Source of the DNA: Oreocharis arfaki | Taxonomy: Eukaryota; Chordata; Aves; Passeriformes; Paramythiidae | Assembly: GCA_013398015.1 (NCBI GenBank) | Contig: VZRR01011494.1 | Location: forward strand, 62,001 to 126,000 | Length of the DNA stretch: 64,000 bases | Direction of reading: 5' to 3' | Part shown: one piece after another, positions 27,173-40,105 of the stretch | How the letters are laid out: every line of letters begins with the position of its first letter | How positions within the stretch are numbered: position 1 is the stretch's first letter | The notes under the pieces: model-generated | What the model was told of the DNA's origin: nothing | Databases searched by the model: none | The model's input: the letters and a program-made list of their open reading frames with translations, nothing else | Position numbers and translations under genes: made by a program

Positions 27173-28315
27173 CACAGAATCATAGAATACTAGGTTGGAG
27201 GGGACCTCAAGGATCATCTGATCCAACCTTTCCTGGCAAAATCAAGGTCTATATAAGATGGCCCAACACTCTGTGCAGATGGATCGCAAAAGTGTGCAAT
27301 CCACCACTTCCTGGGGATGAGATTATTACAATGATTTTCTCAATGTGAAAAATTTTCCACTTGTGTCCAGTTGGAACCTCCTCAGGAGTAACTCGTACCT
27401 ATTGTCCCATTCTGTCTTTTCCATGTGACTCCTGACACAAAGGGAGTTTCCATCTCCTTTTTAGCCACTGGAACATGGTGATAAGACTTCCACTCAGCCT
27501 TCTTTCCTCAAAGCTGAATAAACCCCAATGGCCCAGCCTTTCCTCACTCACCAGGCTTCCCAGCCCTTGGATCATACTTGTGGCCCTTCTCTGGACCCTC
27601 ACCAGCCTCCTTGTAAAAAAAAAAGCCAAGCACAGAATTCCAGGAGTGGTCTGACAAGCACTCAGTAGAGTGGGTTTAGGGGCTCCTTTGTCTCTGCAGG
27701 TGATGCACTTTTTGATGCAGTCCAGCACTGGGTCTGTTTTCCACAGCACACTCTGTACACTCAGCATGAGTTTGATGTCTACCAGGACTCCTGGGTCCCT
27801 TTCCACAGAGCTATTCCCCTTCTAGGTAGATCCCGGCCTGCGCTGCCCTCCTGGATTATGATTTCCCTGACCTTACACTTGTCTTTGCTGGACTTCATAA
27901 GGTTCTTGGCAGCCCACTCTTCCAGCCTATCCAGGTTTTCCTACAGGGTGGCTTTCCCTTCCCAAGTACCCATTTCCCACTCATTTTGGTACCACCACAG
28001 GCATCATCATGGTACACTTGACCCCATCACCCAGATCACTTACGAAGATAATCAACAGCGTTGGGCCCAACACCAATCCCTGGGGGACCCCACTTGTGAG
28101 AGGTGGCCAGCTTGGAAAGGAGCTGTTACCACCCCTTCTGGGGGCAGCCCACGAGCCAGAGCCCCACCCACCCCGCAGACCGCTTGTCCAGACTATCACA
28201 CACTGCTTTCTCTGGGAGGAAGTTGTGGGAAACTGCATGGAAACCCTTGGAAAAATCCAGATAGAAAATGTCCACCACTCACTCCACCAACTGAGCAGGA
28301 CTGAAAGAGCAAAGT
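27173..28315 (-). mobile_element. CR1 LINE with decayed ORF2 3' half, sense on -
   Basis: This is the longest CR1 copy in the window, about 1.1 kb. The 3' end is at 27173 (CACAGAATCATAGAATAC on the + strand), followed by GGTTGGAGGGGACCTCAAGG near 27193. Moving to higher coordinates come the CR1 3' untranslated region, then ORF2 coding sequence read on the minus strand, up to a reverse-transcriptase segment near 28000-28110. Similarity fades near 28315, so the upstream ORF2 and ORF1 are missing through 5' truncation. An A run at 27616-27625 lies within coding sequence. The copy cannot make an active protein. Confidence 0.93.
27399..27806 (-). pseudogene. CR1 ORF2 C-terminal remnant
   Basis: A 135-codon minus-strand frame includes the CR1 ORF2 C-terminal signature. 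I see a VQRRATSMIQGL segment, then EERLGHWGLFSFEERRLSG and an ITMFQWLK stretch, matching the family pattern of QRRATKMIRGL, ERL.ELGLFSLEKRRLRG and LI..FQYLK. In an intact element this lies downstream of the reverse-transcriptase domain. It is a relic inside the CR1 copy at 27173-28315. The ATG at its start is simply the first in an open stretch. Confidence 0.85.
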
Positions 28316-28334
28316 TGTAGTTTGGATACTTCAA
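27981..28334 (-). pseudogene. CR1 reverse-transcriptase remnant, frameshifted
   Basis: The minus-strand frame contains SGVPQGLVLGPTLLIIF and SDLGDGVKCT, which match the CR1 reverse-transcriptase block ending in the catalytic box (family pattern SGVPQGSVLGP, then NDLDDG.ECTL, then FADD). The expected FADD-type box is lost in this frame. An Asp-Asp pair preceded by His is readable in the neighbouring frame at 28003-28008, indicating a frameshift just before the catalytic aspartates. The first part of the frame, from 28334, is probably non-CR1 flank. The sequence is dead as an enzyme. Confidence 0.85.
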
Positions 28335-30182
28335 GCGGCTAAGAAGATCTATGGATACAGAAATATTTACCTTTCTCCTAGAAGAGACTGAGATAGTTTA
28401 TTCTGATGTGATGACCAAACATCTGCTAAATGCCTTACATGCACTATTAGTGTCAACAGGTAAACAGAGAAAGTAAGACTTGGAATTTTCAAGCCACTTC
28501 ATGAGTGCTTCCTTGTCACTACATTTTTAGGAAATATTTAATCTTTCTCTGGGTTTAAATTACAGCTTCCAACAGTTCAAGAAATTGTTCAAGGAAGTTT
28601 AAAAGCAGTCATGACAAATCACCTTGTTAGAAATAGCACCTCAGAATAGTAATTCTTGCACTGATTCAGGCAGAAGCACTTCTGTCTCCATCTTCAGAAA
28701 CCATACCTTCAATGAGGCTCTGGAATGAGCCATTTGTGTTATTCACGAGTTCAAATTAGCCTCACTAGAAGTCAGATAAATTATGGTACCAGTATGAAGG
28801 TATACTTGCTGCTCTGTCTATGATGTTTTTCATAAATATTTTCTCATCCAGAAGAATACACAACATTTATGGAAAATTAGTAAGAAATGTGAATTACATT
28901 TGTGTTTTTCTTATGTCTTCTGACATTCTTTACAGGGTTAAGGGGACATGAAAAAGACTGATTAAGCTGCAGGAAAGGATGGATGATTAATTCATTCCAA
29001 CAGCACATAGGTAGTACTTTCACAACTGTTCTGTTGCTGCTGTAGTTAAAATAGTGTTCTCAAATACACAGTTATCCTTTAGCAGGTAAAATCCATAAAA
29101 GGACACTTAAATTTGTCTAAAGGTTGTAATAGTGGACCAAAGTTGTAAAGAATATACTCATCTGGTGGATTAAAGTTTTCACAGTACCGCAGGACATCTG
29201 GATGGGAGAACTGAGTAGACATCAAGGAACATTTCCCACTAAAATAAATGATTCTCTTTAGTTACAAACAATTAAAATTACAACATGTAGCAAATATACT
29301 GTAGTTCACTGTGTCACCAACATTTTTCAGTGTTCAGATAAGGGATAAAGATTAAATTACTTTTATTTTCAGTTGCAATATTGTTGCCAAATATAAAATA
29401 TTTAACCATGAAGGGAGTCATTATTCTCCTGCTGTTGTGGTCCAATTAATTCTTATCATATTAAACAGAAATTCATCATATCCCTCCATATCACAAGTCC
29501 AGCTGAAGGAGATAAGTGGCTAATAAAATATCTCTGAGAACAGTTATAAATTACTCACTTTAAAAGAATAATAAAGCAGCTATGCAAAGCTGACTAAATC
29601 CTCAATATATTTTGTATAACTTACTTAGCAATATGCAGTGAATTGTAGTCAATAATCTTCACTGTCAACCTGCTGTTCTCCAAATTTTTGCACAGAAACC
29701 TACCTCTGAAATGCAAATGTTTAATTAGTTTTAAATGGTGACGGTTTTTTTCACTAGATCTGTCTCCATTATTTTCTCAATTTTTTATCGCTAAAAAGTA
29801 ATTGTCTTTTCAAGAGCTTTCTTTGTCCTTCCTCCTGTTTTTTATTTCCCTCTTTGAAAACACAAGCTTCAGCAAAAATATTCCGTATAATTTACCTGAG
29901 GAGGGACCCACAATAGGGGCAGTCCTCAGTCATCTCCTCTTGGGACAGATGTTCCAAAGTTTGAGGTCTCAAGGAAGATGGAAGAAGCTGGTACTAAGCC
30001 AACTCTGTGGGGCATTGTTTAAATGTATGAATAAGTGAAAAACAATGTATCTTGCTTTGAATTTCGGTAAATAGCTGATGGCCAGGAATGGGAAGCTTTG
30101 CACAGTAGGAATTTAGGCATTTTATGACTGTGATGCACATACTGTTGTGGGAGGAAAAAACCAAACATGCAGAGAACCCTAC

Positions 30183-30185
<3 letters not shown>
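28335..30185. other. Non-coding interval
   Basis: No gene or mobile element recognised. A 78-codon frame at 29802-30038 has no known domain and no visible splice or promoter support. Confidence 0.5.
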
Positions 30186-30213
<28 letters not shown>

Positions 30214-30215
30214 AC
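30186..30215. repeat. (AAAAC)6 microsatellite
   Basis: Six perfect AAAAC units. An antisense frame over it gives a Phe/Cys-rich peptide of no meaning. Confidence 0.95.
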
Positions 30216-33200
30216 AGTCCGCTTTTGCAGCAGTGGTCTCTGCATTTGTTTCTTATGTTGTGCTGAAAATATCCTTCAAATTAAATAATAATACTACACT
30301 GGTTTTTACTCCTCCTACATGTTTTCCTCCTTTGAGTATCTAATGACTGTGATACCTGTTAAAACTTCACAAAAATGCATTAATTTTTTTTTTCTTCTTC
30401 CCTAGGCCAGCAACTAATTGAAAATATTTGAAGAAATGTAATTTTTTTTTCTCCCATTAAATTTGGTCTAAATAGTAAAAATATTGCATCATTGCTTTTG
30501 AATTTTTCTCTAACATGCAGTTGCTCATCATCAGACAGATATTATGTCATGGCCTTGGGAAGGACCAGGCATAAGCAGGATTTGTGTCAAACATATTGAC
30601 TTTTGGGACAGGAAAGTTGTGACTGGATGACAGAGTTCCACGGAGGCGGGGGGGTGGGTTGTAGAGATAACAGGCAAGATATCCCTGGTTAGAGCTGGGG
30701 TCTCAGGGATTGGACTAGAGTTGTGAAGCCCCCTTTACAGGGCTACTGTATGAAAATTTATAGCCAAACTCCCTGAAGTTCAACAGGGACAGGCTATGCA
30801 AATTGTAGAGGAAAATTAACTTTGCTTTCATGTTTAAACCTGAACCTTAACAGCACAGCTGCAACCAGATCCCTCAGCTGCAATGAACAAATTTCAATTG
30901 CCAGATGGAAACAAGCCTCAGTGACCATGGGCAGTTTGTATATTCCCTGTTCACGCCCATATTTGGTGACGGAGTGCGCCTTTTCGTGACCTGGCGACAC
31001 GGAGAAGAAGGGCCATATGCTGAATTTGGCCTTTTATGATAGTAACTTCTGCTGATGAGCATCCTGCTTCTCTTCTTTGATTCCTTCCAAAGGCAATGAA
31101 GAGGTTCAAAGCCTTTCATTGTTATACTTTAATTAGGAGAGTAGTTTGCCTACATTTTAAATTTTCATTACTTATCCATGAACTGATGAACTTTGATGGG
31201 TCATACTCTGCTCATCATTGGAATAGTATGTGATCCTTATCATCTGTTGACATTGATCACAGAAGCCGAACAGGGTAAGATGTATTTGTACAGCAAAGCA
31301 TCCTCTTCAGAAATGTAAGCTCATTACAGAGATAAAGGTATTAAGCAAAGAATTTAAGCCAATCCAAAAATTGTTTCTTTCTGAACTGTGCCTTGGTGCC
31401 TATTTCTCCAGGCAATAGCTACTGGCTATAATTTTATATACTAGTTTTAAAAAGGTAAGTTGCAGCAGATCACCAACACAAAAATATTTATTATGCTATG
31501 CTTAGAATCAGCAGTGAGTTGTAAAACAGATGTTGCAACTGTACAGAGTAAAAATTGAAGAAACTCAGTATCAGAATAATAGCAATTCATTTGCAGCTTC
31601 AGCTGTTCTCACCTGGTTTTTATATCAAAGAAACAAAATATCATTTCAAAGGTTGTTTTTTTAATACTTCAATGCAGCCAGGCTGATGAAGAAGGACAAA
31701 CACTTGAAAAATGAAGTTACACAAGGTGCTTGAAGATAGAAATTGTTTCCTTAAAGCGTTTAATCACACTTTTCAAAACCACTTCCTCTGGTGACCTAAT
31801 CACATAAATCATAGTAAAAGGTTAAAGACAAAGTTCAATTGCACCGAATTATATGTAATAGTTTCCCTGACATGGATTACTTTCCATTAAAGAGTGAAGT
31901 CATTCCACTAAATAATCATGGTCTTTGCATGGCCTCTGGAATGAAAGCTGATACTTTGTCACACGCTTGTATGGATGGATTTCTTGGCTGCTGAAAACTC
32001 TGTTACATGGGAAAATAACAACAAATCATGCAGCCACTGTGTTCTGGAAAGTAATCACTTAACTCATGACTTACTCCACGCAATGAAAATGTTACACGTG
32101 ACTCATGATTTCTGCAGAAATTCCTTGAAACTCTGCTTGATTTACAACAGGGGAAACCAAAGCATAGAATTACAATGGAGAGCATGCAGCTGAGAGATCT
32201 CCCACTCCCAGACTTATGCACCCCACCATCTTCCTCCCTCCGTGCCACAGAAGAGGTGCTTCTACTGCAAACTACTGACTCATATGTATTTATTTTGGGT
32301 GACATCCCTGTGTTTAGTGGCTTATAGTTTGGAGAGCTAAAGGCACCTTGCTTCCAGGAAACTGGTAAAAGGCAGTCACCACATTGTGCTGGCTGTCGAG
32401 GATACTCCAAGTGTCAGCCTGACTGCCCTTTCTGAAAGCCAAAAAATTTCCCCTCTTGCAAATATCAAAGAAAAGAAAAGAAAGACGATGTTAATTTAAA
32501 AGTAGATAATGAAATAAGAAGCAAGGGGAAGCAGTAATCTAGAGCTGGCAAAGGTGTTACACTCTTCTTGCATTCAACAGCAGCAACAACATAAACCTAA
32601 AGAAGCTTCTTAGAAGATACTGAATACTAGGTCAAAGGATTTAGCAGCTGCAAACTAGATGCAGGCCCACAAAAGGTGGCAGGAACTGTGAGGTTATGAC
32701 AGAAATATGGATCCTCCATAAGATTATCACCAAGAACTACTTTACAATCTTACTATTTAAAATACAATCTTAAGATTTAAAGGTCAGCATTCAGTCAAAG
32801 GAAACTGGACAGGGTTCTTATCTCTGATGAATGCTCTAATTTTGTGTTCTCCTCTCATGAGGTAAACAACATTTTATCACTTCAGGTAAACATTCTAAAC
32901 AAAAAGGTACCCTTTAAATGTATATTTTAAGGAAGTCCATCTATCTTAATATATACTTCAAATAAACAAGGCCGCTTTAAGATATTGATGAGGAATTTGA
33001 AGCAACATTTTCATAAGTTTTTATACAAACTTCCTTAAATTTCTACACCATCAATTACTATGTAAAAACATCCTAGATCAATCTTTCTGAAAAATCAGTA
33101 CCAGACATCTGTAGCATCCAGGAGAAAAACTGATGCATACAACCACAATAATTTCAGGCCCAATTGAAGATGAATTTTTCTTCCAACCAAACAACACAGA

Positions 33201-33393
33201 GGGGCTTCAGTACATGTGAAAATAAGCCAACACACTGAGAGACAACCAGTTCTCTGCTGGTAGTCTCCTAATTACAAAGTAGTTTCAGCAGAGTACTGTA
33301 ATTCTGAACAGCTAATTAGGAACTTTGTAAGGGACCAGGTTTTCCTCACAGGCGGGAAGAAATCTAGCATAATGAAAGCAAGTTGCATATTTT
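30216..33393. other. Non-coding interval with a short CpG cluster
   Basis: No supported gene. Five CpGs occur within 30970-31001, which is unusual for the region (see findings). A G-rich patch is at about 30644-30660. A 135-codon minus frame at 32003-32410 has no recognised domain. Confidence 0.45.
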
Positions 33394-33460
33394 GAGAGAG
33401 GAGAGGAGGGCAGGGGAAAAAAAAGAACAGGAAAGGAAAAGGAAAAGGGAAAGGAAAAAA
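33394..33460 (+). repeat. Polypurine tract with GGAAAA units
   Basis: About 67 bases are almost wholly purine on the + strand; I see only two pyrimidines, at 33411 and 33428. The right half is made of GGAAA/GGAAAA units. It is the strand-complement type of the longer tract at 40106-40216. Confidence 0.88.
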
Positions 33461-36400
33461 TTTAAAAAACTGCAGGCCCAAAGTAGGTAGAAAGAGATTT
33501 GAACAGCGTCTCCAAGTTAGTGTCTTAGCATGTAACTGACAGTTTGGAGTGCTGAAAAGCAGACATGCCGGTGTCCATGTATTTGAAACATTATAGAGTC
33601 TTAGGCTTAGACTAGTGCAAGGGCAGGGAACAGAGATCAGCAGCGGAAAGGTAAAAACTCCTGAGACATGTTTTGTTGATTAACTTGGATCATTTTTTAA
33701 AGTTGAGTCTCTCTCCTTCTGTCATCAGAACTAATCTATTGACCAGTCCTTTATGCTAGTAAAAGTCAGGATTTAATTCACCTTTGATGCACACTAGCTG
33801 TGACAAAGAAGTGTCAATACCTGCATGCCTCTTGGTAAGGTGGCAAATTAAGTCTTTCCCTTCTTTGTTCAACATTTTCCAGTATAACTACAACAAGCAG
33901 ATTTAATGAATTACAAGCCTTGTTTTTCGCTAATGCAGATGTGCTCTTCAAGAACTTATTCTTCAAGTTCTCTCTGCCTCTTTTCTTCTTCTTTCTGCTT
34001 GGCATTTTCAATGTCCTTCTCAAACATTTTTTACTGAATCCATGTACATCTTTTAAAGGAAGGAGCAGTCAACACCCTCTGGACAACACCACCTTCTCCT
34101 GTTGTGTCTGGCTGGGGAAATAAATTTGCATGCACTGTTAGCTGCCTACAGGCAGACTCACCTTCTGACATACCCCTTAGCACTGCCAGAGGTCCACATA
34201 GTTTTCCAAGTGGGATTCCAATTATAGCAAGCCCCTTTGGCATAACTTCTGTAAGAGCTCATTTTGGCTGTAGAGGTATTACTTCAAGAGTCAAGAGAGG
34301 AACTGTAGTATAAGAGAGCATGTTGGAACTGGTGGCAGCACCACCACAAAGGTTATTTCTACCAATAGGCTTCCCTCAGCATTTTCCGAACAACACACAT
34401 AATCCATGTTCCCTTGGTGGCTGTGCCAAACCATTAAACACTTGTTTAGCCCAAGGCATGACCTTGGACTATTTGAAAAAGGGAAACTTGTGATTCAAGC
34501 AGATGCCTGCAAGGACAGCCAAGAAGTCATGAGTAAGTATTTACACCATAAGAATTTTTAATGTAAAATTTGCATACAGTGATATTTCAGCAGCTGAACA
34601 TCCTAATCTTTTTGATTCCTGAGTAAAAGGGAACCTCCCCACAACTATTTAATCTGGGATGCAGCCTTAAAACCAGAAGAGTACCTTTTTCTTGCTTATT
34701 AGTGGAAAAACTTGTCCAGCTTCAGTCAGGAGTAACAAGTTGAATTCAGGCTCTTTCCCCAACATTCCTGTACATATTAACCAAATTAAAATATTGTACC
34801 ATCTTTCCAGTTTAGCTGAGCAGGCTCCAAAACACCTAACTAGATTTTCTGGCTCAGAATAGAGAAAAAATGGTCAAGGTTTTTTTAGAGAACACTCTTG
34901 GCTGATTGTTTTCAAAATTAAACTTAGGGCCAACATCAGCTAAGACATAACAAAGGAGTTTTCCAGTCCTACCAGACAAGAGTCTTGGATCTCCCAAACT
35001 AACCAGCAGCAAGTCTCTGCAAAAAAAGTACCATGACCACATGCACTGAATCCTAGCCCTACTAAAACAATGTGAAACTGTCAACATTTCAGTGAGATCT
35101 GAATTTCTCAGCTGAGTTCAGGTGTTTTAAGATTATATTTGATTCTGGAATTTCCCATATTCGCAGCCATTCAGCTGCATCTAAGCAGAGTAGACATCAC
35201 TTTTACGAGAGTGACCTTTTCCTCCCTGGTTAATGAGACAGGTTTTTTCAGCGCCAGCCTTGAACAGAAGGTCACTCTGATCAGGTTGACAACTGGTACC
35301 GTAAAACAAGTAATAACACAGAAAGCTGTAAATATTGCATCTGATCTAACTCTAGCTGTGTTCACGCAAGGGTTACAACCCTGATTTTTCCACCCTCTTG
35401 CAGCAAAAATGTTGAAAGAATCAGCACATGGTGAGCAGTCCGGCTTCCCTGCAAGTGTTGAATATCTGATATATTTGCACAACCCTTGCAGTCAAGCCTG
35501 CACTTACATGTCTTGCAGACATTTGCACTCATTATGCTCCAATATTGTTAGGTTCTGAAAATATCATGTTTAAGGTAATGAAGAGAACCCTGCCAAGGAC
35601 ACCATGTCAGGATAATGAACTAGCATGGTTTTCAAATTGGTGTTTTTTCCCATTACTTGACTTTGAAAGTAACTACAGAGAGAGCACAAGACTGCAACTT
35701 CCAGGCCCTCTTACAGCAATCACAGCTTCACCTTCGGGTTTGAAACTGACTTTAGACAAGCTAGTGGGCCAGGCATCAATCTTCCGCACCATGTGCACTC
35801 CACGGATAATCAGTGAGAATCTTCATTTCATTCAGATCCTGCTTTTTCAACCAAAAGCTTTTAGGTTTCTGGAACATTAGAGGAGACAACCTGAAAATCT
35901 GGTTAAATATCATCTTTTACAAACAGCCCCTCTACCCCTGATTCAAAGTGAATCAAGGAGATAGCAACAAGCACAATATGCATTCTGCCCACTTCTCTTA
36001 AAAGAATTACAAGGTGAAGAAGAGACAAAATAAATTAACAAATTTCAGAAAAGATGATTCAGAAGGACATTAACGGTAGGTAGCAAGCTACCTACACTCT
36101 GTACTATTTTATGCTGCCTTGTCTATTTTTGTTGTTGTTTCCTGTATAATTTTTCTGTAGGTGTAGCTCAGGCAGTAGCTTAAAGATAAGGAAGTTAAAA
36201 TTTCTTGCCCTGACACAGGAGCATTTTTGACTGCAATTCCCTCTACTCCACATACATATGAGAAAGTTACTCAGAATATCTAGAAATTTAGAAATGCTTC
36301 ACAGCTTCACAAGAACTACATGGAGGACTCAAAGATTCAAAATTCACATGCACTCATGCTACACATGTGGGCACTCAAATATTTCAATCATGCAAAAGGA

Positions 36401-39400
36401 GAATGTACATCCTCCATCTGCACACCTCTACTCCATCGTCAGGTCATTCATTCCAATCTTCCAATGCACATTGAATTTCAGCCATTTCAGTGGCATCACA
36501 CCCATGTTGAGCAGGAGACGTCGCTTTAAATTGGTCATGTTCCATTTAAAAAGACAGGAAAGCTCTCTTCTCATCTTTCTGTCAAATTCTTGTTTATCAG
36601 TTTTTCATGAAGAGGTAATTCTCCAAACTTCAACAGCATTGACAGCTGAATATCATTTTTGACTCTTGGTTCATTTCTATGTTGCCACTGTGGTGTGGAG
36701 GATGAATTCTTTCAGGTTTCTGTACATCAGGCAGAGTGCCCAGAAGAGGTCACTCCACATATAAGAGCTCTCTATACATGTGATATTCTGCCCTAGCTTA
36801 TACACTATGATATATCCCATAAAGGCCCAGGGTTCTCTGGGTTCATCTGAGCAGACTGGAGTCTCAAAGGGATTCACACAGGTGCACTGATACCAATCAG
36901 TCATATATGTGCCCATTTAGTAGGTCCAGTGGTGGGACTCTATTGCTTTCAAATCATACACGTGGACTGGTCTTGACACTGTGTGTAAAAAACTGTGATG
37001 CACTTAGAATCTAAAAACACAAGAGGTACTAAAAGTACTTTACAAAATCTGGCACAACAGGAGAAAGGATTTCTTAGGAAGATTGCTTGTGGGAATAACT
37101 TCTTGAGAGTATACCACTTTGAAGTTCTGCCAAACCCATTTTAATAATCTCAGTTTTATAAGTGTGAATTTTTGTACTACATTCTTTCTTCTGCTGTCTT
37201 ATCTTTGCTTGGCTTGCTAGCCCTTCACCAAAGATTTCTCACTTTTTACTCTGAGTCATCATAACACCTAACACAATGAGTACATGTTCACTAAACTAGC
37301 AAGATATTATTTGTTTTAACACTAAGTGATGATTTGTTGTTAGGTTTAATACATTCTGAGCCTCAAAACAAAGTGCATCCCTATGTGTTAGTCCAGTTCT
37401 TCACTGATTTATAGCAGCATAGAGTCAGCTTGCAAACACTGGGCCCATTTATGCCACCTCAGGAAATAAGGTTTAAGACAATGTTTAATACTTCTCCCAG
37501 TGCAGTCTGACATGGAAGTTCAGCATGTTGTGCAAGATTTTTACTCCCGTATCTCTGTTGTGGTTACATCTGAATTTTCTTTTTCGCCTGACACACGTCT
37601 GTCAGCTCCAACTCTCAGGTTACAGCAGAGCTGAGAGGATATTCTCTGTGATGCAGGGGAGCAGGAAAAGATCTACATATCTTGTAAATCATCACAACAG
37701 TTCTTCATACATCACTAATACACTGAGAAAATATTCATCTTTCACTCTGCTTGACCATAATGAAAGTAAAGGCCACTTAGCACTATTTTGAGGCACCTGA
37801 TAGATGAAAGGACTGGTCCCTACAGATTTCATCTTTCTGCAAGACACAAACAGAGTGTATGTGAGTAAGTGCAATGGGAGATGAACCAAACACCCACCAA
37901 CCTGACATCATCTAGAACAAGAAATCATTTCTTTCACATCTCCACTTCAAAATGTAACCAACTTAGGGAAAAAAAAAAACATTCCATGATCCAGTGAAAA
38001 GAACTCTACGTAAAATGAATTTAAATCATAACACCTTAACAACTGAAGCATAGGGGAATAAAGTAGGTCAAAACATAAACCAAACAACACAGCTTGTTTT
38101 CACACTATCCAGCAGATTTCCAGAAAATGTTTTCCTTTTAGAGATAAGCTGTTGCTAGTATTTGAGTGGGTGTAACAATAAGTATGAACATAATTTTTTT
38201 AAGCATTATGTGCTGCCTCAAAAACTAACACTTTCTACTCAGTTGAGGGTAATAATTTTGTTGGTATCTGTCCTTTTTATTCCCAAGTGTTACATTCTGC
38301 TACCTCTCAAAAAGAGTAAAAGAAAAGGTATGAGATAACCCCATAGGTTTTAGGTATATAGGTACACCCTGGACTGCAAAGAAGAATGTCATGCCAACTT
38401 ATTCTTCCTGGTGCTATTAGATTAGGAGATGAGAGCTTCCAGGCAAAAGACATCCTCCCATAATAACTACATTGAGGCAGAACTGATTAATCAAAGATGA
38501 GGTCTGGTTTTATGCACTTCTGGTGCGAGTTGAACATCCCATGGCAATTCTTTAACATGAAAAATGTATTTCTTGCCTCTTCAAGTAAAAGAAAAAAGTA
38601 CATGCCATATTCTTATACAAGCATAAATCAGAACAGCTTCACTAGTATCCAACAGAGTGCAACTACTTATAACTAAGAATACTATGCACCAAAACATAGA
38701 GCAACCTTGCATGGTCACCGAGTTTGTACTTGCTGCATTGAAAATGTCAGGTTGTATTTTCTCCTATGGAAAACATAACTAATTTTCAACTCATGGTGTT
38801 AGGTAAGACCTCCTCTAGACTATTTGTTATAAAGGAAGGGATCAATTCGCAAATTTACACATTTATGGAATCGATGTGTAGCTCAAAGAGTTTTACTGAC
38901 ACTTTTTAAGCAAGAGTGGGAACAAAAATAAAACCAGGGAAAAAAAATTACTGACTATATCTTCTAACCCAATTAAATTAGCTGTGTGGCTTAATTGAGA
39001 AAAGTCCACCTCCAAAATACAAATTCTGCACCCTGAATCCTAGGGAAGTTTTTACTTTTGATAAGATCTCTGTGGCTTAAACTTATCTATAATTTTAAAC
39101 ACAAACTTTTCAACCGTCTCTTCTTCCCATGAAAAAATGAGTTAATTATTAAACCTGTTTATCAGCTACTTACTTCATTGTATAACAGCACATTGCTCCC
39201 TATCTGCCTTCCCTAGTAATATTCAGTTTAAGTAAAAACACATATACCAGATACTGCAATGCGGTACCCACATTAAATGTTTTTCTGGCTTTGGTAAAAT
39301 ATGTTTCAGAATCAAATGTAAGAGACTTTTCTTATTGCCTTCCCATTCCTGCAATGGGATTACTCTAGAGCAGGACTGAAGTTCCTAATACTTCAGTCAT

Positions 39401-40105
39401 TCTATCACTCTTCACTTTTGCAGACAGCTGAAAAAATCCCAGTGGTGGGGCCCATTAACATAATTCCACTACTTGATATACTAATATCATCTATGTTAAA
39501 TGGAATATTTTGTATATATGCACATATGTGGGAAAGCAGGTAGATAGGCAGGAATATAGATACATTGAAAGATGGATAAATATATGTGTTCTTCCAGCAT
39601 TTCTATTTTTCAACAAATCAGCTGTGACTTTTCTGCATTTAACAGTTTAATGCATCTTGTACTTACTTATATAGAGCAAATGTAAATGAAAATTAATAGT
39701 TTTTTATGCCCAGTAGAACGCACCTCAGATTATATATCTCATCTAAGCCACTACTCCAAGCAGAGTGCAACTTTAATGTTCAAATCAGACAGATGCTTTG
39801 GTGAGGGGATATGAGCTTTTAAGTTTGCTCCCTCACCACCTGTGTCTTCCAAATACTTTTCCAGCAAAACACCATTATCTTAGAGGGTTTCAGAAGCAAG
39901 TGTTTTAAGAAACTGTTTCTTAATTTTTAATATTTGAGACATCATTTTCTATTGTCATACAGTCAGGCCCACACATCTTTCCTTTCTCGGCTATTTTAGT
40001 TTGCTGGAAAAGCTGCCACTACTGAGGGGGAGGGTAAATATGACTAGATGAGAGAATGAAGTTCTCTAACCTTGAAATGGATCTGATTTTTGCATTCTTT
40101 GGGGG
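33461..40105. other. Long non-coding interval
   Basis: No supported gene or mobile element. An 11-bp inverted repeat lies at 35208-35218 and 35267-35277. Open frames at 35171-35482 (-), 35545-35880 (+) and 36258-36662 (+, 134 codons) have no recognised domain. The rest looks like unique AT-rich DNA. Confidence 0.45.

Noticed and set aside
27858..28304. 148-codon + frame
   Set aside because: It is antisense to the reverse-transcriptase remnant of the CR1 at 27173-28315.
30644..30660. G-rich patch as a possible G-quadruplex
   Set aside because: It has one long G run and one short run, not four well-separated runs.
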